Part shown: one piece after another, positions 24,898 to 35,075 of the stretch
How the letters are laid out: each line of letters opens with the position of its first letter
How positions within the stretch are numbered: position 1 is the first letter of the stretch
From: Thiovibrio sp964588325
Lineage (GTDB): Bacteria > Desulfobacterota > Desulfobulbia > Desulfobulbales > Desulfurivibrionaceae
NCBI GenBank assembly: GCA_964588325.1
Contig: CAZPOR010000009.1
Location: 81,565 to 145,564 of the forward strand
Length of the DNA: 64,000 nt
Direction: 5' to 3'
Position numbers and translations under genes: made by a program
The notes under the pieces: generated by a model
The model's database searches: none
What the model saw: only the letters and a program-made list of their open reading frames with translations
What the model was told of the DNA's origin: nothing

Positions 24898-25858
24898 TGA
24901 AGAGATGGGGATGGGCGGCAAGATGTTCCTTGATCCTGGCCATGATCTCCTGGGCCACGGCCAGAGCCAACCGCCCTTCCCTGCCCGAGACCATCGGCTG
25001 GGTCCGGTTGCGGACATTCTTGACAAAATCGGCGAGCTCCATCTCCAGGGCATCCTGGTGCAGGTAGCAGGAAGAGACAACCTCCTCCTGGGGCATGGAG
25101 TTTGCGTCCAGCTCCTTGCCGGGCTTGATCACGGTGATCTCCTTTTTGCCGTAGTCAACCGCCAGGAATGAATGGGGCTGGAACACCCTGAGCCGGCGGA
25201 TATTTTCCCGCGAAACGCGGCTTACGGTGAGGTTGGCGGTGCAGCCGTTTTCAAAGATCAGCCGGACATTGGCGATGTCGGTGGTCTGGGTGAACACCGG
25301 CATGCCCACCGGGTGCATGGAGGCGATGGGCGATTTAACCAAGCTCAGGACAATGTCGATGTCGTGGATCATCAGGTCGAGGACCACGTCAACATCAAGG
25401 CCCCGTGGCTTGAAGACATGGATCCGGTGCGACTCGATGAAGAGCGGCTGGGTGAGGTGCTCCTGCATGGCCAGGAGAGCCGGGTTGTACCGTTCGATAT
25501 GACCGACCTGAAGGATGCGCTGTTTTTCGTCGGCCAGGGCGATGAGTTCGTCCGCCTCGGCCAGGGTTGTGGTCATGGGCTTTTCCAGCATCACGTCCTT
25601 CCCGGCAAGAAGGCATCTTCTCGCCACCTCGTGGTGCAGGCTGGTGGGCACCACGACGCTCACCGCATCGACCTGATCGAGCAGCGCCTGATAATCATCG
25701 AACGCGGTGGTGCTGCATGCCTTGGCAACCTCGGCGCCATAGGCCGGGTTGACATCCGCCACCCCCACCAGCTCCACCTCCGGGTTTGCCATGTATTTTT
25801 GGGCGTGAAACTTACCGAGATACCCTACCCCGATAACCCCGATGCGTGTCTGTGCCAT
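24890..25858 (-). CDS. Gfo/Idh/MocA-family NAD(P)-dependent oxidoreductase
   Basis: 322 residues with an N-terminal Rossmann fold (RIGVIGVGYLGKFHAQKY), the EKPMTTTLAEAD motif in which Lys is the conserved catalytic residue, and a C-terminal alpha/beta domain (VDVVLDLMIHDIDIVLSL). It overlaps the lpxB start by 8 bases. GnnA, an enzyme of this family, oxidises UDP-GlcNAc at C3 to make amide-linked lipid A and is encoded in lpx operons of some bacteria, so a lipid A role is plausible. GnnB is not in the window, so this stays a hypothesis. Confidence 0.85.
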   Translation of the reverse strand: MAQTRIGVIGVGYLGKFHAQKYMANPEVELVGVADVNPAYGAEVAKACSTTAFDDYQALLDQVDAVSVVVPTSLHHEVARRCLLAGKDVMLEKPMTTTLAEADELIALADEKQRILQVGHIERYNPALLAMQEHLTQPLFIESHRIHVFKPRGLDVDVVLDLMIHDIDIVLSLVKSPIASMHPVGMPVFTQTTDIANVRLIFENGCTANLTVSRVSRENIRRLRVFQPHSFLAVDYGKKEITVIKPGKELDANSMPQEEVVSSCYLHQDALEMELADFVKNVRNRTQPMVSGREGRLALAVAQEIMARIKEHLAAHPHLFNV

Positions 25859-25920
25859 ATGGTATGCCTGCCTGTTCGCTTGAATTTTTTGAGAAATTAC
25901 GCCATTGCGCGGAAACTGGC

Positions 25921-26004
25921 AAGGTAAAAGGCTTAAGGGTACAGGTCAAAAAAAACAGGCTTGCCTCCTTGAGCCTTTGGCCTTGGACCTTTCGCCTTTT
26001 ATCT
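25921..26004. repeat. Degenerate inverted repeat (AAGG/CCTT-rich) in the lpxB-asmA divergent gap
   Basis: The left arm, near 25921-25945, is built on AAGGTAAAAGGCTTAAGG and the right arm, near 25966-26000, on CCTTGGACCTTTCGCCTTTT. They are imperfect reverse complements. The 25859-26119 gap otherwise shows no gene; divergent promoters must lie here. Confidence 0.5.
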
Positions 26005-26119
26005 AATTATGCTACTATCCCCTTGATGTCTTGGCGAACTGCCAGGCCCTGGTTTCCGTTTCAGTTCGTATCTCTTCCAGCCATATGACGGCCGTTATCG
26101 GCCCAGCCATCGATATTAT

Positions 26120-29100
26120 ATGAATTTGTCACGAATCGCCACCGTGCGCCTGAGAACCAGAATAATCCTTGCCTGTGCCGTTTTTCTGCTGGCAGTGGGC
26201 ATTGGTTCGCGCGTGCTGCTTCCGCGGCTCATTGATCTTGACGCGCTCAAGGCGAGAATGAGCGCCCAGGTAAACGCCAGGCTGGAGGGCGCCCTGCACA
26301 CCGACCGGCTGGAATGGGCATGGCTCCCGCTCCCCCATCTCAACCTGTACAACACCCGTTTTGCCAGCGCTGATTCCTCATTGGCCGCGCCCATGGCCAA
26401 AGTGTATCCTGATTGGTGGTCCTTGTTCCGTGGCCAGGTCCGGATCGGCACGGTTCTGCTGGTTGATCCGGAACTCCATGTCAACAAGTTTCCCGCCTCG
26501 CTGTCCGAGCCCCCTGATCCTGCACTTGCCGGATTGAAGGTGGTGATCCGCAACGGGACCGTGCACGTTGCCGCCAACAGTCAGTGGCCTGCGCTGCAAA
26601 GCAGGGATTTTTCCTTGCGATCGCTCAACGGCAGAGTCGCTGTAACCCTTGCCGCCATTGATCTCGACCTTTCCGGTAAACCCGCGGCTGACGAACACCT
26701 TGCCATCTCCGGCAAGTATCTGCGAAAGGACGCTTCCTACCGGTTTCAATTTTCCTGCCGCAATTTCAATCTCAAGAGGATATTCCTCTCTTTTGCCCAG
26801 GGCGCCCTGGCGCCCGCCGATTCTCCGCTCAATCTCAGCGGCAGCTTTGAAGGCCGCGGGCTTGAAAAAATCACCGGCAGGATCACAGGGGATTCCTCCT
26901 GCCTGCTTGCCCTGCCAAAGGAGAAAAATATCCTGCTGAGCTGCGGGGTCGTCGATGCAGCCTTTGCCAAGGATGGAAACGATCTGCTTCTGACGCTCAA
27001 CGAGTTTGAAATGCAGGAGCCGGGGGTAAAACTTTCCGGCACGGTCCGGCGTTCCGGCGGAGCCGAGGCAAACGCGGCGCCGGTGTGGCAGATCGATCTC
27101 AAGGGGGAGGAGCTTGATCTGACCCGCATCCGCGCCGCTGTTCTCGCCATGTGGGGGGGGAACGAAATTGTCGAAGAGTTGGGGCACATCGTGCAGAGCG
27201 GCACGGTCGGCAAGGCCAGCTACAGCTTCAAGGGTACCGCGGCTGACCTTGAATATGTCCGCAACATGCATGTCGTTGCCGAAAACATCGACGCCTCGGT
27301 CAAGGTTCCGGAAGTCGATCTGCTGCTGACCAACGTCAAGGGGAAGCTGCGGATCGAGGACGGCTTACTCATCGTGGATGGAAAAGAAGCCGCGATGGGC
27401 AACAGCCGCGGCCGCAATGGCCATCTGGTTCTAGGCCTGCCCGATGATGATTTCACCTTCAAGCTCGATGTTGATCTTGACGCGGATCTCGCCGAACTTC
27501 CAGCGGTTTTGGCGCGTCTGGTCGATCACCCTCCCTTTCAGGCCGAGCTGGCCCGGTTCAGCGGCATATCGGGCCGGGCGACCGGCCATCTTCACCTTGG
27601 CGATCACCTGAGGGATTTCAAGGTTGCCATCGAGGTGGCCTCCATGCAGGGCAAGGGCCGTTACGCGCCGATGGCGTGGGACTTTGCCGTGGACGGCGGG
27701 GAGATGACCATTGCCCCTCCCTTGGTGCGATGGCGGAACGTGCGAGGCGAGTATGGCCCCCATGCGGTGAAAAAAACAGCCGGGCAGGTGCGGTGGCCGG
27801 ACGACGTTTTCCTGGATATAACCCAGTTTGACGGGGTGCTGGCCGCCAAGGAGCTGGAAAAGGAATATCTTTCTTATTTCAAGGAACTCAGCGGAGCGCT
27901 GCACGAAAACATAACCCGGGTTGATGGCCGGATAGAACTGCGGAACACGGCAATTTCAGGAAAGGCCTCGGAGCCGAAGCTGTGGAAAGCGGACGCGGAT
28001 GTCATGGTGAAAAATCTTGTCGTGGAAACGCCGCGTCTGCCGGTGCCGCTCCGGATACAGCAGGGCAAGGGACATTTTTCAAACGCCTCGATCACGGTTT
28101 CCGAGGCAACGGGCTCTATTTTCGGCGATGCGTTCACCCTGGGCGCTTCCTTGTCTCACCAGGACTTTGCCGCGTGGCGCGGGAATATTTCCTTGCAAGG
28201 CGAGGTGGGGCAGGAATTCGGACAATGGCTCAAGGAGCAGCAGCTCCTTTCCCCCGCGCTTTTCCCGCGTCTCCCCTTTCGGATGGAGGCATTGCAGATC
28301 GGCCTGCAGGAAGGAAAAACCTTGGCCAAAGGTGTGCTCCGGCCGGAAGGGTCGATATTGCGCCCTGCCAAGGCTGATTTTTCCGTGGAATTCACCAAGG
28401 ACGATCCCTTGAAAATGTCCGCCCGCGTTTCAAGCGGCAAGGAAGAGGCCTCGATAACCCTGGATTTTCTCGATCACACCAAAGAGACTTTTCTTTTTTC
28501 CTGGAAGGGCGCATTGTCCAAGAAAACCGTCGATCAGTTGCTGGAGAAGAAAAACCTGCTGCAGGGCCGGATTGCCGGGGATTTCCAGCTCTACCTGCCC
28601 CAGGATCCCAACAAGGTGGCTTTTACCGGGGAAATCGAAGCCTCGGATCTGCGCTGGTACTTTAAGGATGATTCCTTTATCGATATCCAGGAGCTTCGCC
28701 TTGCGGGAGTTGGCAAGGATCTCAAGGTGAGACGCTTGGCCTGCGCCTTCAACGAAAGGGAATCCGTGGTGGTCAATGGTCTGATCTCGCGGGCCGGCAG
28801 CGGCCTTGCCTTGAAGCTCGATCTCGCCTCGCCCGCGCTTTCCCGCCAAACCCTGCTGGACCTGAAGGATACCCTGAAGCGGATCAAGGACAGCGACGCC
28901 CTCCCCTCTTCTTCCGGGAAACCGCCGCAGGAAGCATCGCCGTGGAATATTACCGGCACCGTTGTTTTTGATGTGGATGAATTCACTTCCGGCCGCAAAA
29001 CCGGGGAGAGTGCTTCCGCCACCCTGGTCTGGCAGGAACTCAGGGGAGAAATACGGATTCATCCCCAGTGGCGGCTGTCCGCGCTCATAAATAATGGCCG

Positions 29101-29845
29101 TCTCTGCTGCCTGGACACCACCGGCGAATGGTTTTCCACCCCCGAGCTTGGGCGCAGTCATTTTTCCTTGAGCAGCGCCTGCCCCACCCCGCCCCGGTTT
29201 GAAACCGTCCTGCCGTGCCTTGGGTATCCGCAGGATCTCATTGAGGGGGAATTCTCCCTCAATGGGCGCCTGGAAGGAGTGTTGGACAATTGGCTGGACG
29301 GCCATCTGCAGATAGACTCCCACCAGGGGCGGATTCTCCGCATGAAGCTTCTGGCAAAGATTTTCAGTGTGGTCAATATCACGGATCTTTTCACCGTGGA
29401 CCAAGGCGAATCCGCTCCCGAGATGTCTGCCCGGGGGTTTCCCTATACGGATCTTCTCCTGAAAGCGTATGTCAAGGAAAACGAGCTGATCATCGACGAG
29501 GCGGTGGTGCGGGGAGAAGGGCTGAATCTTTTTGCCCGGGGCAAGATGAATCTCAGCACCTTTGAGTTGGACATCGTGGTCATGATTTCGCCCTTTAAAA
29601 GCCTTGACGCCATTGTCAGCAGAGTGCCTCTGGTGGGCAGGATCATCGGCGGAAAAACCGCCACCCTGGTCACCTTCCCGGTCGGAGTCACCGGCAAGGC
29701 AAGCGACCCCCAGGTTACCCTGCTGCCGCCGAGCGCGGTGGGAGAGGGATTGCTGAATATCGTCAAGCGGACATTGCTGCTGCCGTTTCACATCCTTTCC
29801 CCGGTTTTGCCAGAGGCGACACCCGAGCCTGACAAGAGGCCGTAG
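26120..29845 (+). CDS. AsmA-family inner-membrane-anchored periplasmic protein
   Basis: 1241 residues. One N-terminal transmembrane helix (about 14-36, IILACAVFLLAVGIGSRVL), then the AsmA pattern (LDALKARMSAQVNARLEGALHTDRLEWAWLPLPHL). A long beta-rich region follows, ending in an AsmA_2/DUF3971-like C-terminus with FSLNGRLEGVLDNWLDGHLQI and TFELDIVVMISPFKSLDAIVSRVPLVG. Relatives such as TamB and YhdP move phospholipids to the outer membrane or aid its assembly. The start has no good ribosome site, so it is chosen because the membrane anchor begins there. Confidence 0.87.
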   Translation: MNLSRIATVRLRTRIILACAVFLLAVGIGSRVLLPRLIDLDALKARMSAQVNARLEGALHTDRLEWAWLPLPHLNLYNTRFASADSSLAAPMAKVYPDWWSLFRGQVRIGTVLLVDPELHVNKFPASLSEPPDPALAGLKVVIRNGTVHVAANSQWPALQSRDFSLRSLNGRVAVTLAAIDLDLSGKPAADEHLAISGKYLRKDASYRFQFSCRNFNLKRIFLSFAQGALAPADSPLNLSGSFEGRGLEKITGRITGDSSCLLALPKEKNILLSCGVVDAAFAKDGNDLLLTLNEFEMQEPGVKLSGTVRRSGGAEANAAPVWQIDLKGEELDLTRIRAAVLAMWGGNEIVEELGHIVQSGTVGKASYSFKGTAADLEYVRNMHVVAENIDASVKVPEVDLLLTNVKGKLRIEDGLLIVDGKEAAMGNSRGRNGHLVLGLPDDDFTFKLDVDLDADLAELPAVLARLVDHPPFQAELARFSGISGRATGHLHLGDHLRDFKVAIEVASMQGKGRYAPMAWDFAVDGGEMTIAPPLVRWRNVRGEYGPHAVKKTAGQVRWPDDVFLDITQFDGVLAAKELEKEYLSYFKELSGALHENITRVDGRIELRNTAISGKASEPKLWKADADVMVKNLVVETPRLPVPLRIQQGKGHFSNASITVSEATGSIFGDAFTLGASLSHQDFAAWRGNISLQGEVGQEFGQWLKEQQLLSPALFPRLPFRMEALQIGLQEGKTLAKGVLRPEGSILRPAKADFSVEFTKDDPLKMSARVSSGKEEASITLDFLDHTKETFLFSWKGALSKKTVDQLLEKKNLLQGRIAGDFQLYLPQDPNKVAFTGEIEASDLRWYFKDDSFIDIQELRLAGVGKDLKVRRLACAFNERESVVVNGLISRAGSGLALKLDLASPALSRQTLLDLKDTLKRIKDSDALPSSSGKPPQEASPWNITGTVVFDVDEFTSGRKTGESASATLVWQELRGEIRIHPQWRLSALINNGRLCCLDTTGEWFSTPELGRSHFSLSSACPTPPRFETVLPCLGYPQDLIEGEFSLNGRLEGVLDNWLDGHLQIDSHQGRILRMKLLAKIFSVVNITDLFTVDQGESAPEMSARGFPYTDLLLKAYVKENELIIDEAVVRGEGLNLFARGKMNLSTFELDIVVMISPFKSLDAIVSRVPLVGRIIGGKTATLVTFPVGVTGKASDPQVTLLPPSAVGEGLLNIVKRTLLLPFHILSPVLPEATPEPDKRP

Positions 29846-29870
29846 CTGTAAACAAACAAGAGGGAAATCC

Positions 29871-30212
29871 ATGAAAGAATTTGTCCGCCTCATGAAGGCG
29901 CTGTCCGACCAGAACCGGGTCAAGATTATCACGATGCTGGGGGTGCGTGAGCTGTGCGTCTGTGAGTTGACCGCGCTTCTCGGCGTGGCCCAGCCCACGG
30001 TGTCCAAGCATCTGCGCATTCTTGAGGATGTTGGGCTTGTTTCTTTCCGCAAGGAGGGAAACTGGATCATTTACCGGCTGAATGACGAGTGTCCGGAACA
30101 GGGCCGGACCATGCTCGGCCTGGTCGATCAGTGGTTGGACAAGGCGCCCGAGATAGAGGAAGTGCGGCGGAGATTGCCGGAGGTGCGGCATTTGCGGAAA
30201 ATAATAGCGTAG
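29871..30212 (+). CDS. ArsR-family metalloregulator-like transcription factor
   Basis: 113 residues with a winged-helix ArsR fold (VRLMKALSDQNRVKIITMLGVRELCVCELTALLGVAQPTVSKHLRILEDVGLVSFRKEGNWIIYRL). The ELCVCEL pair of cysteines is the metal site of the arsenic/antimony-sensing class. It sits alone: no efflux or arsenate genes are near, so its regulon is elsewhere or it controls asmA. The ATG has AGAGGG 8 bases upstream. Confidence 0.9.
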   Translation: MKEFVRLMKALSDQNRVKIITMLGVRELCVCELTALLGVAQPTVSKHLRILEDVGLVSFRKEGNWIIYRLNDECPEQGRTMLGLVDQWLDKAPEIEEVRRRLPEVRHLRKIIA

Positions 30213-30235
30213 CGCTGTGTGTCCGGCGCCGTGTC

Positions 30236-30796
30236 CTAGGCCAGACGGAAAAGCCGTTTCAGCCAGCCGCCTGCCAAAGGGGGCTGGCCGGCGAGAAAGG
30301 CATGCAGCTTGGCAATGTTCGGGTCTTCCGGGGGGACAAGAAATTCCAGCCCGAGCTCAAAATGCTTGCTCGGGCTGGAAAGCACATGGTCGAACCAGAC
30401 GGGACGAGCGGGAAGAACAAGACGGTCGCCCTCATGTTTGTCAATCATCTCAAGCTGGATGACCTTGTCCTGATCGTCGTTGCAGGCATAAAAGAGATGG
30501 TAGCGGCCGGTGCGGATGTGGGGAACGGACAGACGGGCTCCGTAGAGCGAGATGTCTAACAAGGTTCCCGGCAGGGGATCGGCGAGAATCAGCCTGTTTT
30601 TCGTGTCGCGCAGGATAAGCGTGACCGCCATGCTGATGTCGAACCGTCTTGCCCGTCGATGTTCTTGTCCCATACCGATTCGCCCCGGGGAAAACCCTGC
30701 CCCCATGCCGTGCAATGCCGTTAGCTCCTCCCAAGCAATACCATGTATACGATATTCCTGTAACACGTTGATGTCAAAGAAATTTTTCCCAGCCAC
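30236..30796 (-). CDS. PilZ-domain protein (probable c-di-GMP binding)
   Basis: 186 residues from GTG at 30796, though this start has no clear ribosome site and an internal TTG or ATG near 30700 (after GGGAGGAG) could be the true one. The C-terminal part has the PilZ pattern RRARRFDISMAVTLIL ... LLDISLYGARLS, i.e. the RxxxR and DxSxxG blocks that bind c-di-GMP in related proteins. The fit is partial, so binding is only probable. It converges with the ArsR gene. Confidence 0.65.
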   Translation of the reverse strand: MAGKNFFDINVLQEYRIHGIAWEELTALHGMGAGFSPGRIGMGQEHRRARRFDISMAVTLILRDTKNRLILADPLPGTLLDISLYGARLSVPHIRTGRYHLFYACNDDQDKVIQLEMIDKHEGDRLVLPARPVWFDHVLSSPSKHFELGLEFLVPPEDPNIAKLHAFLAGQPPLAGGWLKRLFRLA

Positions 30797-30811
30797 CAGG
30801 GGAAAAGCCCG

Positions 30812-31435
30812 TTAATCCATTTTTTTGTCCTGTATTTCCTTGAGAATTTCGCTGACCAATTGACCGTTGGGCGCCGTGGCCATGGGATTGAGGCTGATCA
30901 GTTCCTGCCAGGCTCCAATGGCGCCGGACTGGTCCTTGAGGTCGTAGAGCAGCACGATTCCCTTGTTGAACCGGGCGGTTTCATGCTTGGCATTCACCTG
31001 GATGGCCCGGTTAAAGGAAGCGATGGCCTCTTGCGGATTGCCCGCCCTTCGGTACATGACCCCGAGATCGGTGAGCACATCGGCATTGTTCGGGGCCAGG
31101 GCCAGGGACTTGTTGTAGGCATTGATCGCCTTGTCCGCCTGGTCGGAGTCAAAATAGAGATGGCCGAGGCTGGTCCAGGCTTCGATATTTTGAGGATTTT
31201 TTTGTACCTCGAGTTCGAGCTGCAGCAGGTGCTGGGCCTGTTCGGCGGTGAGCTTTGCTGCCTGCGCTTCAGGCTGTCCCGCGGCAACCTTGGCCGCTCC
31301 CCCGGTTGCCGGACTCTTGTAGATGCTGAAAACGATCCCGGAGAGAAAACCGATGATCAGGCAGCAGAGGCCGATAATAAGCACGATTTCCGTTTTATAA
31401 CCGCCTGCTGGAGATTGTTCGGGTTGTGATGCCAT
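30812..31435 (-). CDS. TPR-repeat protein with N-terminal membrane anchor
   Basis: 207 residues from ATG 31435, which has AAGGAGG 9 bases upstream. One transmembrane helix (about 16-38, IVLIIGLCCLIIGFLSGIVF), a low-complexity linker, then at least three tetratricopeptide repeats (AWTSLGHLYFDSDQADKAI, ADVLTDLGVMYRRAGNPQEAI, ARFNKGIVLLYDLKDQSGAI) for protein-protein contacts. The partner is unknown. It precedes the PilZ gene by about 15 bases on the same strand. Confidence 0.85.
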   Translation of the reverse strand: MASQPEQSPAGGYKTEIVLIIGLCCLIIGFLSGIVFSIYKSPATGGAAKVAAGQPEAQAAKLTAEQAQHLLQLELEVQKNPQNIEAWTSLGHLYFDSDQADKAINAYNKSLALAPNNADVLTDLGVMYRRAGNPQEAIASFNRAIQVNAKHETARFNKGIVLLYDLKDQSGAIGAWQELISLNPMATAPNGQLVSEILKEIQDKKMD

Positions 31436-31580
31436 GGCGTGAAGCCTCCTTCCTTGGTTTGGGTTGAGTAGTGCGCCGGGGGGCAAACCGTTACACAAAT
31501 ATGCACAATAATTGATGCGCCCTGCCACGCTTCTGTGACACGCGCGGGAGGATAAATGTTCCGGGGAAATGCACGAGGGG

Positions 31581-34500
31581 TTACGGGCCCAGCTCGTGCA
31601 CCTGGATTTCGGCGCCCACGGCAAGCTGGAGCGCCTCTTCAACGATCCGGCGGTGATGGGTGAACAGGATGACCTGGGTTCTGGCGGCCAGCTCTCCCAA
31701 AATTTTCAGGGCTGCATTGGAGCGGGCATCGTCGGCGTTCACCAGGATGTCGTCCAGGATAAAGGGCATGGGCTCGTGCCTTTCAAGACGCCATTCCAGA
31801 GAGGCAAGCCGCAGGGCAAGATAGAGCTGATCCCGGGTACCGGAGCTCATCCGCTCCACCAAAACCCGGGCGCCGTTCGGCCGTGTCCCGACCAATACCG
31901 GCTCGCCCTGATCATTTTCATCGGTCAGCAAGCCGGCAAAGGAGCCCAGGGTGAGTTCGCTGAAATACCGGGAGCTGATGGCCAGCACCGGTCCCTGGTT
32001 TTCCCGGCGAAACCGCTCGATCTCGCTTTTCAGGACATGCGCCGCCACCTTGAGCTGGAGATACCGTTCCGCCAATCGCCGTATTTTGGCGAGCAGCCGG
32101 GCTCCTTCTTCCGCCGCCTCGGCGGCCTTTGCATTGCCGTCCATCCGGCGGAGCTGGTTTCTCTTTTCGCCGATGCGTTCGGAGAGGTCCTTGCTTTCCG
32201 GGGTGAGCTTCTCTTCGATTTCCAGGGTCAGTTTTTCGATTTCCCCGGAGAGTTCATCCGGGTCGATTGTTGCGGCCTGAGCTTGCAGCTCGGTCAGGGG
32301 AAAGCCTTCGGCGCCCTCAATGAGGTTTTTTTCAGTCTGCGCGAGACTGGTGGCAAGCCGCTTGTATTGGGCCGAACGTTTTTCCGCCGCCTCCAGTTCC
32401 TCCGGCAAAACCCTTCCGGCCAGGCGGCAGAGTTCCGCAAGCTCATCCTCCAAGTTTTTTCGTTCCTCGGCAAGGCGGCGCGTCTCGGCTGTTTCCTCCT
32501 GTTCTTTTTTAAGATACCCGTCCCGCAGGACCTTGTCAGTGCGGGCCTGATTGAGAAGCTCCTTGAGCTGTACGACGATCTCTTCCGCCGACTGTCCCGC
32601 GCTGGCGGGCGCAATCTTTTTGACCAGGGCCAGGGCCGCTTCCACGAACAGATCGTTATCCCGGGCAATCCCATCGATGCGCCGGCGCAGATCCTCGGCT
32701 TCTTTCAGCTTGGTAAAACAGTTGTGCAGATTTTCCAGAAGATCTCCGGCTTCGGCAGGGTGAATTTCCCTTTCGCCCCCAAGATCGGCAGCCACCTCCT
32801 GCCATTCTTGGCGCCAGGCCACCAGTTCTTGGGAGAAATCAGCCTTCTTCGCTTCCTTTGCGGCTGCTTCTTTCTGGAGATCGTTTCTTTTCTCAAGGAG
32901 TCGGCCACGCTTCTCTTCTTGCGCGGAAAGCCGCAAAAGGACGGTTTCTCCCTGAAGGAGCGCGGGCTCAAGTTCGCCGGTTTCGGCGAGCCGTTCTTCG
33001 GCAAGCGCCATAAGCGCAGTGGACACGGCACGTTTCAGTCCCTGCCGTTCACCGCTCTTTCGTGCCAGTTCGCGTTCGTTGCTCTCGAGATCTTCTGCTC
33101 GGGTTCTCAGTGCGTTGGCCTCGACAAGCCAGGCCAGCATTTCTTTTGGGGAAAGAGGGATGATGGCGCACGGCTCCCAAAGCGCGTGCCAATCGGTATC
33201 CATGGAAGCAAAGGCAAGAGCATTTTGGCTCTCCTCTTTTTCCAGTCCGGCAAGCTCCCCGGTCAGGCGTTGCTCTTCGGCACGCAGGGCCGCGAAGGTT
33301 TGGACCCGGTCTGCCTCATGCCGGAGACGATCCGCCACTGTATCCGCCAGAACCACTTTTTTCTCATAGGCCTCCGGCAGCGGCAGATCCCTTCCAAAGG
33401 CGAGGTCCTCCCCGGCAAGATCTTCACCCTTTAGCCATTGCCGGCGGAGAAGCTCCCACCCCATGTTGCGTTGGGTTCGAATCAGAAGAAGCTCCTCTTC
33501 CGTGGGGGTGCTGCCGGAGGTTTCGTGCTGCCGGATGTCGGCGTGCACCTTGGCTAAGCTGTTGAGCAGCCGCTCTCGCTCCTTGCGCACATCTCTCTGG
33601 CGTTCGTCATGCAGTTGAAAGGCGGACTCAAACTTCCGCACCGTTTCAGGGAGAGGCAGGCGCAGGCAGAGAAACTGTTCGAAACCACCGGACCAGAGGG
33701 GAAGCCGGGCCATGGCGCCAAGGCAGTCGCGTTTTTTATCCTCTGCCAGTCGCGTCCTTGCCGTCAGATCCTCATCGATTGCCCCTGCTTTTCTGGCGAG
33801 ACGGCAGGCCTGATTCAAGCCCGAGGCATCTTTTGCCGCAGGCAACCGGACGAGTTCTTCGTCGAGTATCGAGATCTCGCGCCTTATCTCCCGCAGGTCT
33901 TTCTCTGTTTGTTCAATTCCTTGCCGCACCCCTTTATGCCGGGTGGCCAGATCAGCGATAATCTTTCTTCGCCCCGAGACGGGGCGAAGCGTCTCAACCT
34001 GTTCCAGGGAGAGGTCCTGGCGCACCATCCGCAAGAATTCCGCCGCTTCTCTTTTGCAGCCGATCCGCATCCCCTCAAGGTTGGGCTGGTCTTTTTTCGC
34101 CTTGTTGTACCCGCCCAGCCGCTGGTGGAGATCCTCGATGGCTTCCTCCGCATCGAGCACCGCCTGATAGGGGGAGACAGCGGGCACTTTTTCACGCTGC
34201 GCCAGTTTTCCGGCAAGGTCGGCTTCACGGCGGGTCAGGGTGTGAAGCGCCCTATCGATCTTCTGATGCCGGGTGGAAAAATCATCCGGCACCACCACGA
34301 CGTCACCCAGTGCGCCGAGTTGCTGCTGAATTTCTTTCCGCAAGGTGAGCTGGGGATAGAGCTGGCGCAACCGCTCCATCTGGCGCAATCGGCGGTCTTT
34401 TGTTTTGCGTTGCTCTTCCACGACCTGCAGCGCTTCCTGTGCTTCAGTCAGCCCATTGTTGAGTTCGTGCCACTCCCGGCCGGAAAGGGAAGCCTCCCGC

Positions 34501-35075
34501 ACGAGCCGTTGCGTTTCCTTGTATGCAGCCAGGGCCTCGTTGATCTCCCGCTTTCCGCGGGCCAAAAAAAGGGATTCGGCTTCGCTTTCGAGTCCGGCGA
34601 GAACCTTGCGCAGGGAAGATATCCCCGCCCCTGCCGAGAACAGGGCCTGCCCTACCTCCCCTTTCTGGGCAAGGATTTCTTCCCCTCCCCTGATGAGATC
34701 CTCGTGGCTCAGGCCGTACAGCGATTCAAAAACCGCCTGCTCGGTGATGGGCAGAAAAGCGGCAAGCGTCCCGCTCTCAAGCGGATTGCCATCCGGATCA
34801 AGCGCGTCCGCCTTTCTCTTCTTGCGCCGGGAAAAGGCAAGTTTTCGGCCATCCTCCGCCTGGAGGCATCCGCCCACCAGCAACTGCTCGTTGGCGTGGA
34901 GAAAATTGTCGTGGGTTCTCTCCGGAAAACCGAAGAGCCAAGCCTTGAGTGCCCGCAGGGTGCTGCTTTTTCCGGCTTCGTTGGGGCCATGCACGATGTG
35001 CAGGCCAGGCCCCAGCTCCAGGGTGCGGCCGGTAAAAGGGCCAAAGGCCTTGATTTCGAGCCGGGCAATCCTCAT
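31581..35075 (-). CDS. yhaN: YhaN-like SMC/Rad50-type ATPase
   Basis: 1164 residues with Walker A GPNEAGKSST (about 30-39), long coiled coils separated by a hinge, and at the far end the ABC-type signature SSGTRDQLYLALRLA, Walker B FILDDILVNAD and an H-loop FTHH. This is the Rad50/SbcC layout, closest in form to Bacillus YhaN. Its start overlaps the nuclease gene by four bases, so the pair probably acts as a DNA-end processing complex. Codon use matches the neighbours. Confidence 0.9.
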   Translation of the reverse strand: MRIARLEIKAFGPFTGRTLELGPGLHIVHGPNEAGKSSTLRALKAWLFGFPERTHDNFLHANEQLLVGGCLQAEDGRKLAFSRRKKRKADALDPDGNPLESGTLAAFLPITEQAVFESLYGLSHEDLIRGGEEILAQKGEVGQALFSAGAGISSLRKVLAGLESEAESLFLARGKREINEALAAYKETQRLVREASLSGREWHELNNGLTEAQEALQVVEEQRKTKDRRLRQMERLRQLYPQLTLRKEIQQQLGALGDVVVVPDDFSTRHQKIDRALHTLTRREADLAGKLAQREKVPAVSPYQAVLDAEEAIEDLHQRLGGYNKAKKDQPNLEGMRIGCKREAAEFLRMVRQDLSLEQVETLRPVSGRRKIIADLATRHKGVRQGIEQTEKDLREIRREISILDEELVRLPAAKDASGLNQACRLARKAGAIDEDLTARTRLAEDKKRDCLGAMARLPLWSGGFEQFLCLRLPLPETVRKFESAFQLHDERQRDVRKERERLLNSLAKVHADIRQHETSGSTPTEEELLLIRTQRNMGWELLRRQWLKGEDLAGEDLAFGRDLPLPEAYEKKVVLADTVADRLRHEADRVQTFAALRAEEQRLTGELAGLEKEESQNALAFASMDTDWHALWEPCAIIPLSPKEMLAWLVEANALRTRAEDLESNERELARKSGERQGLKRAVSTALMALAEERLAETGELEPALLQGETVLLRLSAQEEKRGRLLEKRNDLQKEAAAKEAKKADFSQELVAWRQEWQEVAADLGGEREIHPAEAGDLLENLHNCFTKLKEAEDLRRRIDGIARDNDLFVEAALALVKKIAPASAGQSAEEIVVQLKELLNQARTDKVLRDGYLKKEQEETAETRRLAEERKNLEDELAELCRLAGRVLPEELEAAEKRSAQYKRLATSLAQTEKNLIEGAEGFPLTELQAQAATIDPDELSGEIEKLTLEIEEKLTPESKDLSERIGEKRNQLRRMDGNAKAAEAAEEGARLLAKIRRLAERYLQLKVAAHVLKSEIERFRRENQGPVLAISSRYFSELTLGSFAGLLTDENDQGEPVLVGTRPNGARVLVERMSSGTRDQLYLALRLASLEWRLERHEPMPFILDDILVNADDARSNAALKILGELAARTQVILFTHHRRIVEEALQLAVGAEIQVHELGP

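Noticed and set aside
31569..33434. 621-codon plus-strand open frame opposite yhaN
   Set aside because: Antisense to the ATPase; low-complexity translation.
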